From Bidens hawaiensis (Eukaryota > Streptophyta > Magnoliopsida > Asterales > Asteraceae): DNA of 64,000 bases. Below the pieces are notes generated by a model that saw only the letters and a list, made by a program, of their open reading frames with translations, had not been told where the DNA came from and ran no database searches. The position numbers were made by a program, and so were the translations under genes. This document shows positions 25,099 to 36,151 of the stretch, piece after piece. The stretch covers positions 178,534-242,533 of the forward strand of contig JAIQDT010003768.1 in NCBI GenBank assembly GCA_021521415.1. The letters are read 5' to 3'. Within the stretch, counting starts at the first letter, position 1. Each line of letters opens with the position of its first letter.

Positions 25099-26266
25099 TG
25101 ACGTGAGGTCGAAGACTCACTCAAAAATAAACCGATTACAGCTAATTAGATAGCAGTAAGAAGGTATCGAACACAGAGTTTTTAGAAAATGTGTTACTAA
25201 GCAGCTTTGTAATGCATCTATATTATACTAAGTGCAAAAAATAAATTCAAAGATTTGGTTGTTTGATTTGATTAACAAAAATAACTAAAAACAATTTCAC
25301 AAGTTTTAACTGAATTAATAAAAGAATGCTCTCTCCCAATTTCAGGTTTTCAATGTTGATAATGTTAACGTTTACTTTTGGGATGAATTACATAGACATA
25401 GTTCGTGAGAGTGAGTTTGATTGTGATTAAAGAGGACTAAGTACTTGGATTGTAAAAACACAAGGTTGTCACTCGATAATCAGTTTTATATAGTTAACCC
25501 TAATTCTCTTCTAATAAATCTCGATTGCCTATGGAACCAAGAACTTATAGTCAAGAACACGAATTTACATTATTCTAACAATTGCAAATAAAACTCACAA
25601 TCACCGTAGCAATACAATCATATGATCAAACTATTATCCCACAAATAACATAAACAGTCAACAATTATTCAATTAAAAACCTTACAATTCAGGAGAGAAC
25701 ACAAAGGATTTAACCACACATCCTTTGATTCATCATCACATCAATTTGAGTTTGCATATGAATCCAAATCGAGCCTCTAATGATTACCACACTCAAAATA
25801 ATGTTCTTGCACTCCAAAATCGCCTCTAGGTCGCTCTAGGATGAAAAGATATGATAAGGATCTCAAAATTCGTCCCTAAAACGAGTTTATAAGGCTATTA
25901 CAAGTTTCAGCGTCAGCCCCACCATAAGCTACGATGGCCACTATAGCTTACGATGGCTTCCAAATTACCCACGGTGGCTTAAAACTGCCTTACGGTGACC
26001 ATTTTCTTCAGGGGCCACCATAGCTTACGGTGGCCACCGTAAGCTACGGTGGCTTCCATTCTTGCCTCATTTTTTTCTTCATAACTTTCTCCTTTCAACT
26101 CCGTTTTCTTCACCGTTTTCGCCCACGTTCTCGTAATTACATTCTCTATCTTCTCCTACCTGCAATTACATGAGTAACCATAGTCAACTAATTCCATAAA
26201 ATAAACCAATTGTATGCATGGTTATTAACGATCTTATATCATTTAAGGGTTGTCCAAAGGACCACC
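25099..26266 (-). repeat. Truncated 5' LTR of Athila-like unit B
   Basis: Homologous to the inner portion of the shared LTR (about 19286-20449), ending CACGTCA before the PBS. The start of the LTR, equivalent to 20450-21202, is missing and SIRE-B protease sequence abuts directly. A decayed CCACCGTA word cluster and the TATA at 25886-25892 are present. Confidence 0.75.
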
Positions 26267-26652
26267 CCTTACTTAGAAACGAAACACGTCTCGACAGAAG
26301 TAGATACCTTAGAACTCATGTTCAGCACATAAATATCATTCGATCGAGGAGATCGCATTACAACCATATCCTCAGGAATGAAATATCCCGGTTTTAAGAT
26401 AATACACTCCTTATCATTAAATACGGTAGCGTAATTCTTATCACAAATTTGTGACACACTCAATAAGTTATGATCAACTTTGTCACAATAGTTGATCTTT
26501 TCAAACGTGATATGCCCATTTGAAACATCGCCTTCTTGTCTTATCATACCACCCGAATTTCCAGCAAAAGCAACATACCCTCCTTGAATATTTTTGACAT
26601 TTGTTAGAAGATTGATATTGTCGGTAATATAACTAGAGCATCCGTTGTCCAT
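26267..26652 (-). pseudogene. SIRE-B protease
   Basis: The minus frame has MDNGCSSYITDN as the retropepsin active-site region, where D-S-G is expected, and then NLLSVSQICDK and PEDMVVMRSPR. It aligns with SIRE-C protease (VVDSGCSRHMTGN ... NLLSVSQICDK). A TAG just upstream of the active site replaces the conserved Trp. It ends at FVSK, where the GAG-pre-integrase domain should follow but Athila sequence begins. Confidence 0.88.
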
Positions 26653-26699
26653 GATCTAGTTTTCACCAGACACAGTCTTGGATGAACCCTACACACAAA

Positions 26700-29600
26700 C
26701 ATAAAGCGATCAGTTCAAAAAGGCAGCCCATGCCTCAGTTTTGGGCACCTTTTGAGTTTCACATGTTGAATCAAATTTAGCAGAATTCAAACATTGTTCA
26801 GCAACTTGTGAATAAATCACATGCCTTTCAAACTTTCGTCTTAAATAAGTAGCTTGAACGATATTTGTATTCACGTTTTTACAAATAGTTTCTGTAGGAA
26901 CGTATTTGGACTTAATGTTACTTACATTTTCATTAACATGAATTACCTTTCGAGGATTCACATCAGAAAACATAATGTGAGTTTCATCATCGAAAGACAT
27001 TGATCTTTTCAAAATCTCCTTGATCATAGGGACGAGTTTAGATTGTTCCTTGATAAATGGGTGAAGATTTTGAGATTTCTTCAAGACACATTTTCTGAAA
27101 ACATGGCCATGTTCACGACAGAGTAAACATGTTCTCATGTCAACACGTTCATGTGATGGTTTAGTAGAAACATGTTCAACCGAAGGTTGATGATAAACTC
27201 CAACAATTGGACCTTTATCCAAGTCATCAAATGTCACAGATTTCCTTTTCATGTAGAAATCCATTTTTAAACAGTATGAAAAGCTTTGTAGAGTGTTAGT
27301 TCCATTTGATTTCACAAATTGAACATTTTTAGCAGATTTTAACAAATTTTTAGCTTTTATCAAAGGATTACCACATTTGATGTCTTGGATTTCACAAACT
27401 TGTTTTCAAGGTCTTGTAACTTAGAAGTTTCATTTTGAAAGACACTTTCAATCAATTCAGTCTTGATCAAATTAAGTGGAATGTGTTTATTAGTGAAAAC
27501 TCTGCTAATTCCTTTTAGCTTAAACACACAACCAGTTGAAGATTTGGAGCAGTAGGATTGACAAAACGCATCGAGTCCTCATCAGAAATCTTTGGGTTTT
27601 CTGATTTCTTTGCTTTAACCTTCACTTGTTTCTCCTTTTTCACTTGAGTTGTATTTGAACCGTACACAGCTTCCTCAAATTCATGAGGTTCACATAAAAT
27701 GTGATTTGAACATGGAATATCCGGGTTTTTGTGTACAACCTCATATTCAAATACATCCTCAATGATTATTTTCTCAACATTATTTTCAACAAAGACCTTG
27801 TTGCTTTGAATATGAGGTTTTGTGATGAAGATTGGGCATTCACATTGTCATTTTTAACCACTTTAGATTTAGTTTCAACAACCGGTTCATTAACAACAGT
27901 TTCCTCTTTTCCAACAAAAGGATTTGCAGTGTAATCATTATGAAATGGTGGTGGTACTTCAACAAAACCTACACTTTTCTTTGAATCTTTTTGCTTACTT
28001 GATACTTCAGTAATTTCATTTAGCAAAAATCATGAATTTCTAAATTTGCCCAATTTGTTTTTCAACTCAAGAACTTCATTTTCAAGATCTGTTATCTTAG
28101 ATCGATGTGTCAAGATTTCTTGAAATTTCTGATCATTAATTGTCATGTTGACTGACAATTCAGCTTTGAGATCATGATTACTAACAGACAATGCTTCAAT
28201 TTTCTCCCTAGATCTCATTTGAGATTCTAATGATTGTCTATAAGTATCATTAAGGAAAGCAATTTCTTTTACCAAATTTTCATTATGTGCTTTCAACGAT
28301 TCTAACTTAGGCTTATTAGTCTCACACTCAACACAAGGCACATTAGCAGACAAATTAATAGAGTTAGAAGAAGAACTAACCTCATCGATTTTAGCCATAC
28401 AAGCAAATGTGGTTGGCTACATTTGACATGAATCATCAGAATCCGATTCAGTGTCATTGTCAAATGACAACTCATTTCCACTTGCATCTTGAAAGCTATC
28501 GTGCATCTCAAACGTATCCAAGTTTGCTTGATTATCGTTGCACAATAATTGTTGAGACCAATCAGTTACATCAGCAACATAAAGCAAGGCTTGTGATCTC
28601 GAAGCCGAAGGTTTACTACTAGACGGTTTGTCAGTATTATCACCCTTTTTCAAAGAACCTCTTTCATAATTTTGCGGTCCATTATATTCTTTCTTCGGCT
28701 TATCACACTCTTTTGCGAAATGACCAAATTCTTGACAGTTAAAGCACTTGACTTTCAGCTTGTCAAATCCAATTTTCTTGTTCAATGCTGGGAAATCCTT
28801 AACAGTTCTTTGTATGAATTTCTTCACTTTTCTTATGATCATTGCCATGTTCCACTTAATATTTATAAGTTCCAAATCATCAGGGTCTACTTGATCATAA
28901 TCTTCATCGGTTAATTCGCTTGTTGCAATTTTACTACCCACCAGATTCTCATATGATGTCATAAAAGCACATAGAAACGAGAAGTTCTGTTTAGCTTCTT
29001 TTATGTTCACGTTTGGTGGTGGAGTGAAGTTGTTTGTAGAAGAAGATCCACCAGATTTATCAATGTGTCCAGTGTATTCAGAATCCATAAAACATACATT
29101 CGGATCACTACAAGCTGAAGATCCCACATTTGCATTTTTAGTGAGAAAAGCAGTTACCAGAGCTGTAGTGTTGCTTAAAGGCATACTTCCTCCATAGAAA
29201 GATGGATCTTGAACTTCTTTTGATGACTTTTGACACTTTAAATCATATTCTCTAGCTTCAATCTTTTGCATAAACTCTGAAGCAGTCAAATCTTCATTTT
29301 TGAAATAATTATTTTCTTTTAATACCGTAAGAAATGTAGAATATGAAGCAGGTAAAGCGTTCTTCACAGTATCAATCTTATCAGTTTCACTTGGTTACAT
29401 TTTTAACTTAACCATTCAGCGATAAGATGATTGAACCTTGTAGTCGTTTCTTCTACTGTCTCTCCCTTCAACAAGTTAAATTTTCGAAATTGAAACTTCA
29501 ACATTACCTTTTTTCTTTCTTCGGTGTTTCCCATGCTTCTCATTTTAACATGCTGAAATAATGAAGCACAGATCTTGATACTCCCAACTTGATGGAAAAT

Positions 29601-29929
29601 ATTATCAGGTAAAGCCATGGTAAGAGTTGAGTATGCTTTAGTCTCAATCTCTAAAACCTTCTTCTCTTCTTGTGAATATTGTGAAAAGGCTTTAGGAGTA
29701 AAACCAGTAGTTTCATCACCAATCATTGGTACAGTATAAACTTCATCAAGATAATAGGAACAATCAGGATGAACAGAACCAAGATGTGCACGAAAATGCG
29801 GTTCCCATTTGACAAAATCACTGAATTTCATCAGTCGTGGACATTTTGAATGAGATCCAATTTCCGCATGAGATGTAACATTTGCTGCATGAGTGCATTT
29901 TGAGATGCCAATGCATAAAAACCAGCCAT
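26700..29929 (-). pseudogene. SIRE-B gag, decayed
   Basis: The likely start is an ATG at 29929 in a CCATGG context (MAGFYALASQ), and a frameshift near 29860 leads into the UBN2-type gag (FSDFVKWEPHFRAHLG; ETKAYSTLTMALP, 29403-29831). Then come a first CCHC knuckle (CFNCQEFGHFAKEC near 28715-28755), a coiled-coil segment (28030-28398) and a second knuckle (CLLCREHGHVFRKC near 27090-27130). This two-knuckle layout matches SIRE-C gag. Stops near 29400, 28414, 28027 and 27364 break the frame. Confidence 0.88.
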
Positions 29930-30909
29930 GGTAAATTTCATGATCAAACTTAATAAAAGTTTAAACTTGAGGGTTAAAAATGAAAAATATGTTAACGAAG
30001 TAGAGTTTGTCTGAGTAACAAACTATGAACAATATTGTAATGAATTAGTTTATCGAGTTAGTAACGAATCAAGGCACGTCACTAATGAATCACAAACGAA
30101 CCAGGATTATAACAAATCAGTAAAGAATCAAAATGACGAATCAAGATGACGAATCCAACTGACGAATAAAACTGATGAATCAAGATGATGAATCAGTGAT
30201 TAATGTTAACGAAGCAAGAGACACGAATTAACTACAGTTGATAATGAATCAACTATAGTAAATAACGAATCAGGTTGTCAGACGGCTATAACAAACTCTG
30301 ACACGTGGCACGAATCTGTTCAGAAAAGGTAACGAATCTGTTTAGAAAAGGTAACGAATATGTTAAGAAAAGGTAACGAATGAGGACACGTGTGTAACGA
30401 ATCAAATATAACGAATTAACTCATGTAACGAATCAACCATAACATATCGAATCATCTCCATTGTTGAATCTTCAAACTTTCAAACTGTTTTTCCAGAAAT
30501 CTGGAAAATTACCAGATTCAAGAACACACTATCCCAGTATCAAATTTGTAAAACAAACTCAATACTCAACCAAATCGTTCAAATTATTGCTCAAAATACT
30601 CAAAAATCAAATGCGAATCCAAAAACATAATCCTGTAACCTTAATCGATCAGTCAATCACCAATTTTCACCAAAATTATCCCTTGTTCCGTACATAAGCC
30701 CATTCAAACCAAAACCAAACCAAATCCACTACAAATCACAATTCAATCCAACACAAACAATCCTTACACCTTCCTAAACACAAACCAAATCAAAATCAAT
30801 CCATAATTAACAGATACAACTGTTAATTCAAATAAACTTAATAACACCAAAATCGAACTTCAATTAACAATTCAATAATACTAAATCAAGAGCAATCGAA
30901 CACCCGAAA
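29930..30909 (-). repeat. SIRE-B 5' leader with iterated CGAAT words
   Basis: About 13 CGAAT cores lie in 30060-30450, mostly as AACGAAT or GACGAAT on the plus strand. They include three tandem units of about 25 bp carrying AGAAAAGGTAACGAAT (about 30309-30385). No coding capacity is seen. The leader follows the PBS on the minus strand. Confidence 0.7.
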
Positions 30910-30921
30910 GCTCTGATACCA
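30910..30921 (-). other. SIRE-B primer-binding site
   Basis: On the minus strand it reads TGGTATCAGAGC, the standard plant copia site complementary to initiator-Met tRNA, two bases after the end of the 5' LTR. Confidence 0.93.
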
Positions 30922-30923
30922 CT

Positions 30924-31561
30924 TGTAATTACCTATACGGATCTAGACGATATCGATTACCTTAATAGATCAATATACTTTAACGGATCTAGTTCATGAT
31001 TATACTATTAATAGCTATATATATATAATATATATATATATATAATATATATAATATATATATATATCTATATATATATATATATATATTAGTTATTAGA
31101 TATGTGCATTAGTAATACTTCAGGTGAAGAATTGATCGAGAGAGAATATTGGCAGAGGTTCGTTACTCAATAAATCAAAACTTAATTATCAGGGGTATGA
31201 ACACCCCTATATATTAACGATGGAACCAATTCGTTACACATCCCTTAACAAATTGGTATCCAGTTCGTTAATTTACATACTCAAAAGGAAAGCATAATGA
31301 ATCATTGACTCGTCATACCCCCATTCGTCAACGTTCCATGACTAATGGGAACATACATAACGAACTAAAAGTCCATTCGCTAAACATCCTTAACGAATGG
31401 GCTTTACAATAAACGAACAGGCTAATTCGTTGAACATCCTTAACGAATTAGCCTTACCTTAACGAACTAACATAAATTACATAAATATCTTTTCGTTATA
31501 ATAATAATAAATAACAAACGATAAATACAAATACTCGAGACGTCAAAACCGTGCACTAACA
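30924..31561 (-). repeat. 5' LTR of SIRE-B
   Basis: On the minus strand it begins TGTTAGTGCACGG and ends GGTAATTACA. It is 47 bp longer than the 3' LTR because of a TA-repeat expansion (about 31013-31092). About 12 TTCGT/ACGAA cores lie at 31158-31495. Inverted pairs such as TAATTCGTT...AACGAATTA have ATCC in the loop. The minus-strand TATA (TATATAGGGG, near 31206-31216) sits directly downstream of most of the cluster. Confidence 0.93.
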
Positions 31562-33290
31562 GAAGAAATAGAACAATTCTATCTGCTACTAGGAGTATGC
31601 TAAAGGCAAGTAACACACCTCAGATATTTTGGGCAGAAGAAGTAAGACATGTTGTCTACATCCTAAACCAAACACCGACCAGAGCTTTAGTTAATAGCAC
31701 ACATTTTTAAGCACTTAAAGGTGATAAGCCGATATTGAAGTATCTTAAAGTTTTTTGTTGTGAGGCATATCCAAAAGTGTTACTACCACACTTAAAGAAG
31801 TTGGATGATAGAAGCACTAAAATGGTATATTTAGGTAATGAACCAGGATCAAAATCTTATAGACTATTTGATCTTAGAACAAATATAATTTGTATTAGTA
31901 GGGATGCACAATTTAAAGAAAAGGGGTTTTGGAATTGGAAGGAGGATGCTAGAGGTAATAATCCAAAATAAAATGAGTGGACAAAATTTATAGTTGAAGA
32001 TGGTTCAACAACGATTCTACCCCATAATCATGGACCTCAGATTGAACACATTTAAGTTAACAATCATGATGAAGATGAAGAATCACCTTATTCACCCGTT
32101 AATCCACCAAATTCACTATTCATTCCATAATCGTACACCCACTAACCAAACTCTGAAACATCTGCAATCTCTTCTAGACCTTATGATCATACACCATTAC
32201 GATTTCGAAGTTTAGAAGATATTTATGCTCAAGCACGAGAAGTAGTTTTAGATGGAAATGAATTGTTACTAGTTGAAGAAGAGCCTAGATCGTATAAGGA
32301 GGAAACGATAGATGAAAAATGGATTGAAGCTATGAAAGTTGAATTAGATTCAGTCAATAGAATAAGACTTGGATCTTGATCGATTTACCCAAGGATCATA
32401 AAGCAATAGGTTTGAAATGGGTATTCAAGACCAAGAGAGACGCAAGTGGAAATATAATAAAACACAAGGCACATTTAGTAGCAAAAGGTTATGTACAACA
32501 ACATGTGATAAATTTTGAAGAAGTCTTTGCCCCGGTAGCACGAATAGAAACTATACGCTTAATATTAGCCTTAGCTGCTTATAACAAATGGGAAGTACAC
32601 CATCTAGATGTTAAATCAGCATTCTCACATGGAGAATTAAAGAAAGAAGTGTATGTTTCTCAACCTGAAGGCTTTGTGAAACCACAAGACAAAGGAAAAC
32701 TTTACAAACTTTCAAAAGCTTTGTATGGACTAAGACAAGCACCAAGTGCCTGGAATGTAAAGTTAGGTAACACGTTGAAGTCACCTGGATTTCAGAAGTG
32801 TTCTTTAGAACAAGCAGTCTATACCAAGACGAGTTCAAACTCTAATATGATAGTTGGAGTTTATGTTGATGATTTGATTGTCACCAAATTACCGAAGAAA
32901 GAAATTGACAAGTTCAAATCACAAATGGAAGGAAAATTCGAAATAAGCGACTTAGGTTTATTAATCTGCTACTTAGGTATAGAAGTCAGCTAAACAGGGG
33001 GTGATATCTCAATTAAACAAATTGGTTATGGGAACAAGATTCTCAAGGACTCAATAATGCTTGAGAGCAATGATACAAAGATACCAATGGATCAAGGACT
33101 CAGACTAACAAAAGTTGAAGGTGGAGAACCAGTTGATCCCACCAAGTATAGAAGTCTAATAGGATGCCTAAGATATCTCCTTCACATGAGACGAGATTTA
33201 AGTTATTCTGCTGGATTACTTATTCGTTTCATGCAAGAACCAAAAGAGCATCATCTCAAAGCAATCAAGCAAGTTATTCGTTATATCAAG
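31562..33290 (+). pseudogene. Copia A integrase end, RT and RNase H start (decayed)
   Basis: Resumes at 31567 with NRTILSATRSML (integrase C-terminus), then VRHVVYILNQTPTRAL. RT (32376-32993) has KHKAHLVAKGYVQQ, QPEGFV, KALYGLRQAPSAWN and an intact YVDDLIV box near 32860. A TAA near 32991 interrupts it, and the RNase H linker (RSLIGCLRYLLHMRRDLSYS) runs to VIRYIK at 33290. Several stops lie near 31707, 31970, 32055 and 32130. The MULE MITE interrupts here and the frame resumes at 51845. Confidence 0.9.
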
Positions 33291-33422
33291 GGGAAACTCT
33301 ATAGAATAGTAACCAAGTTTTGAAATTGTTCCAATCAGGTCACTCATAAAATCTTTTGTTCCAATCAGGTCACTAATGTTTTCTTTTTGTTCTAATACTA
33401 GATGTTTTACCTGGATTGGTTA

Positions 33423-33800
33423 CACTACAAAAAAAATGTCATCTAGTGACATACAAAAAGTGCCACTAAAAAGCATAAAAGTGCCACTAAAGACCATTGT
33501 AAGAATGTGCGGCACACAAAAAAAGTGTCACTAGAAGCGTTGACGCTAAAGCCATTTAGTGTCAAATCTTGGATCAGCCGCACAAAGTTTTGGGACGTTT
33601 AGTGGCACTTTTTTTTTGCCACAATATAAAATATGATTTTCGTGGCACGATTTTTGTGTCTTTAAAAAGTAATCATAGTTACATAATTATACTAGTTATA
33701 GTGACACATTTTTTCTGCCATAATCTAAAAACGACTTTTGTGACACAAATTTTGTGTTAGTAAAAACTATTTCTATTTAAATAAATGTATTATTATTAGT
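33423..33800. repeat. Left TIR and subterminal repeats of the CACTA
   Basis: After the TIR, the words AGTGCCACTAAA, TTTAGTGGCAC, GTGTCACTAG and GTGACACA recur in both orientations. The rest of the left arm (33800-34613) is AT-rich with no recognised gene, apart from the end of the interrupted ORF at 34560-34618. Confidence 0.8.
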
Positions 33801-34618
33801 GGCACATAATTGCATCACACAAATCACAATGTTAAAAATATATATATAAAATAAAATTTCGATATTAAATGAAGAGATCATAATATTATAACTTCAATAA
33901 TAAATTCAATCCGAAAAATAATTCAAATGTTGAAAACAAAAACCATGTACTAAGTTACATTATTCAAATTTCCAAATGTTTACATAATGAATCTAAACTT
34001 TCTTTTGGGTGAGAATTTCACTTTCATAAAACTTAGATCCAAAGCTTATCATAATATCCAACCTGCCATCATCAACCATATAAACAAGCATAAGTATTGA
34101 TTAAAAAAAACTAAAGGATCTTTTTATTTTTCTTAATGAAAGTCATTGTCTTTTATTCAAAAGTAAAATATGTATAAAAAAAATATCACAGACACCTAAC
34201 AATTAGACAAAAAATGGCCAGAACACCAAAGAATTACACAATAAACTAACATATTACCTTAACTGCAATGTGAACAAAAATATAAAGATCAATTGTCCAA
34301 ACAAAAATATAAAGATCAATTTCATATGGATTACAACATAATTAAAACCATTTAATATGGCGAAATAAATAAAAAGCACCAAGCTAAAAGTAATTACCAT
34401 TATCATTATGAATTCTTGAAGATGATACTTCATTAACCGATAAAGAGTTGTTACGGACCAATGAACCAATGCAAGGGACCTATATGAATATAAACGAAAC
34501 AAATGCTAGTACATAAACACAATATATATGTGTATATATATATATATATAATAACAAATAATGGTTTAGGTGAGTAATTGCATGTATGTTCATACTGCTC
34601 AGCACCGAAGACAAGTTT

Positions 34619-35053
34619 TGTTGGTGCATAATGTCAGTAGTTCATAGTCTAGTGTCTGTAATCGAGTCTGTAATGTTAATTATGTTTTATATATGTCTTA
34701 AGCGAAGTTACTGACAAGTTCGCTGTTTAGGCGAACTTGTTAGTCAATCGAAGTTATGGACAACTTCGCCTGAACATGCCAGGCGAAGTTGTCGTGTATT
34801 TATATACCTAGGTTACGGCTTGGTTTAGAGTCGAGTTCCAGTTAGTTATTCGTGTTAGTTTGGTCGAGTTGTTACGAGAGCTGTAACGTGTGTCTGTAAT
34901 AGTGATATCGTATCACGTGTTTGAGTTATTATATAACGTGTGTTCGTTTCGTGTGTTCGTGTGATTCGTGTTCTATACTCGTAACGATCTACGCAGGGAT
35001 TCCACACCTGAGTAGATCGAGATATCTCGTGCGATCCATCCAGGGAACCTACA
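34619..35053 (+). repeat. 5' LTR of SIRE-C
   Basis: TGTTGGTGCA...ACCTACA. U3 ends with a word cluster and TATA (see the promoter entry). A G-box CACGTG lies at 34914-34919 in the transcribed part. The PBS follows at 35056-35067. Confidence 0.96.
34703..34806 (+). promoter_or_regulatory. SIRE-C LTR promoter: inverted-repeat words plus TATA
   Basis: Six GCGAAGTT/GCGAACTT-type words occur in about 90 bp, in both orientations, including the hairpin CGAAGTT-ATGGAC-AACTTCG. Directly downstream is the TATA box TATTTATATA (34797-34806). Confidence 0.7.
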
Positions 35054-36151
35054 ATTGGTATCAAAGCTTTTGCTCGATTGTGTGGTTCGGGATATTCACG
35101 CGGGTGTAGAAATCGTCCCGTTTCGACTATTCGCGGGACGTGTTTTCTGTGTTTTTGAGTCTATCTTACCTCCTACCACTGTATTCAAGCCTTTGCACCG
35201 TCAAAAACCTCGTAAAATCCAGATTTCAGATCTGCAAAAACGTCCATGTTCATCAGGCGAAGTTAGCACAACTTCGCCTACTGAAGCCCAGGCCCGAGAA
35301 TGTTTTATATATATATGTGTGTCTTGTTTAGGTTTAGGAATCCAGAAATTAGTGTGTGTTTTGAGCAGTTCAAGTAGCTAGAGAGTGTAAGAGACAAGGA
35401 GAGTCGTGTGAGACGACCCGAGGTAGAGCTCACCTCGGGTCAGTCGTGTTTTCTGTTTGGTTACGGTATGTAACGTGTTCGTTTGATTATTATATAAGAA
35501 TCTGCAGATTTGATTATCCCGTTCTTGTATTTGTTCGTGTATTTGTTCGTGTATGTGTTTATGTACGTGTTTAATCGTGTTCTTCGTCTTGTACACCATT
35601 AACGAGTCTAGGAGGATTCCGCAATCCTAGACCTCGTGCGGATCTCGTATCGATCGGCGACGCCCCGGGAGGACCTACATGTGGTATCAGAGCATTTGCT
35701 CGATTGTGTGGTTCGGGATATTCACGCGGGTGTAGAAATTGTCCCGCTTCGACTATTCGCGGGACGTGTTTTCTGTGTTTTTGAGTCAATCTTACCTCCT
35801 ACCATCGTATTCAAGCCTTTGCACCGTCAAAAAACTCGTAAAATCCAGATTTCAGATCTGCAAAAACGTCCTTGTTCATCCGGCGAAGTTGCCGTCAGGA
35901 TACGTAGGGTTTCGGCGAAGATATAAGGTTAAGCGAAGTTATCCACAACTTCGCCTACCTTCTCAAGTTCGCCTAACTCAGCGAAGTTCTCTACAACTCC
36001 GCCTACCTCCTAAGTTCGCTTACCTTAAGCGAAGTTAATCATCAGCGAAGTTCTTCTGCGAAGTTAAGACTAAAGCGAAGTTATCCGTAACTTCGCCTAC
36101 AGTGCTTTAAAAAAAATTTTAATTTTTCGGGTTTCTTACTTTTCGGGAAAG
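35054..36151 (+). other. SIRE-C 5' leader with duplicated PBS region and LTR remnant
   Basis: The primer-binding site next to the LTR reads TGGTATCAAAGC (35056-35067). A block of about 212 bp starting there is repeated from a second, canonical site TGGTATCAGAGC (35682-35693), with roughly ten differences. Between them, 35268-35681 looks like the end of a different LTR: a word pair, a TATA-like TTATATATATATG (near 35304-35317), and an end GGACCTACA just before the second PBS. Downstream, 35880-36100 holds about ten GCGAAGTT/AACTTCGC words. Confidence 0.8.

Larger units (their letters stand above)
15499..26266 (-). mobile_element. Tandem pair of non-autonomous Athila-like elements (gag-protease only)
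   Basis: Two homologous units share an LTR. Unit A is 15499-19285; the shared LTR is 19286-21202; unit B is 21203-25098; a truncated 5' LTR is 25099-26266. Homology between the units starts at 15499/21231 and ends at 20449/26266. Each unit encodes gag and a retropepsin but no RT, RNase H or integrase. Outer LTR sequence is missing: the left edge stops about 30 bp inside the polypurine tract and the right LTR lacks roughly its first 750 bp. The flanking SIRE-B integrase is also gone. I infer unequal recombination between two copies plus deletion. Confidence 0.82.
5143..31561 (-). mobile_element. SIRE-B: 26.4 kb minus-strand SIRE-lineage copia with nested Athila elements
   Basis: LTRs at 5143-5733 and 30924-31561 are flanked by AAAGA (5138-5142) and GAAGA (31562-31566), a 5-bp TSD with one change. 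Leaving the element out restores the Copia A integrase frame. In minus-strand order: 5' LTR, PBS, leader with ATTCGTTA words, gag with two zinc knuckles, protease, [Athila tandem in place of integrase], start of RT, [Athila solo LTR], RT and RNase H, conserved tandem RNA-like repeats, internal promoter, ORF3, polypurine tract, 3' LTR. The two LTRs differ at roughly 6% of aligned sites by my hand count, apart from an AT-repeat expansion, so it is much older than SIRE-C. Confidence 0.93.

Noticed and set aside
30910..30921. tRNA gene
   Set aside because: Only the 12-nt primer-binding complement is present, without tRNA arms or A/B boxes. The same applies at 35056, 35682 and 58587.
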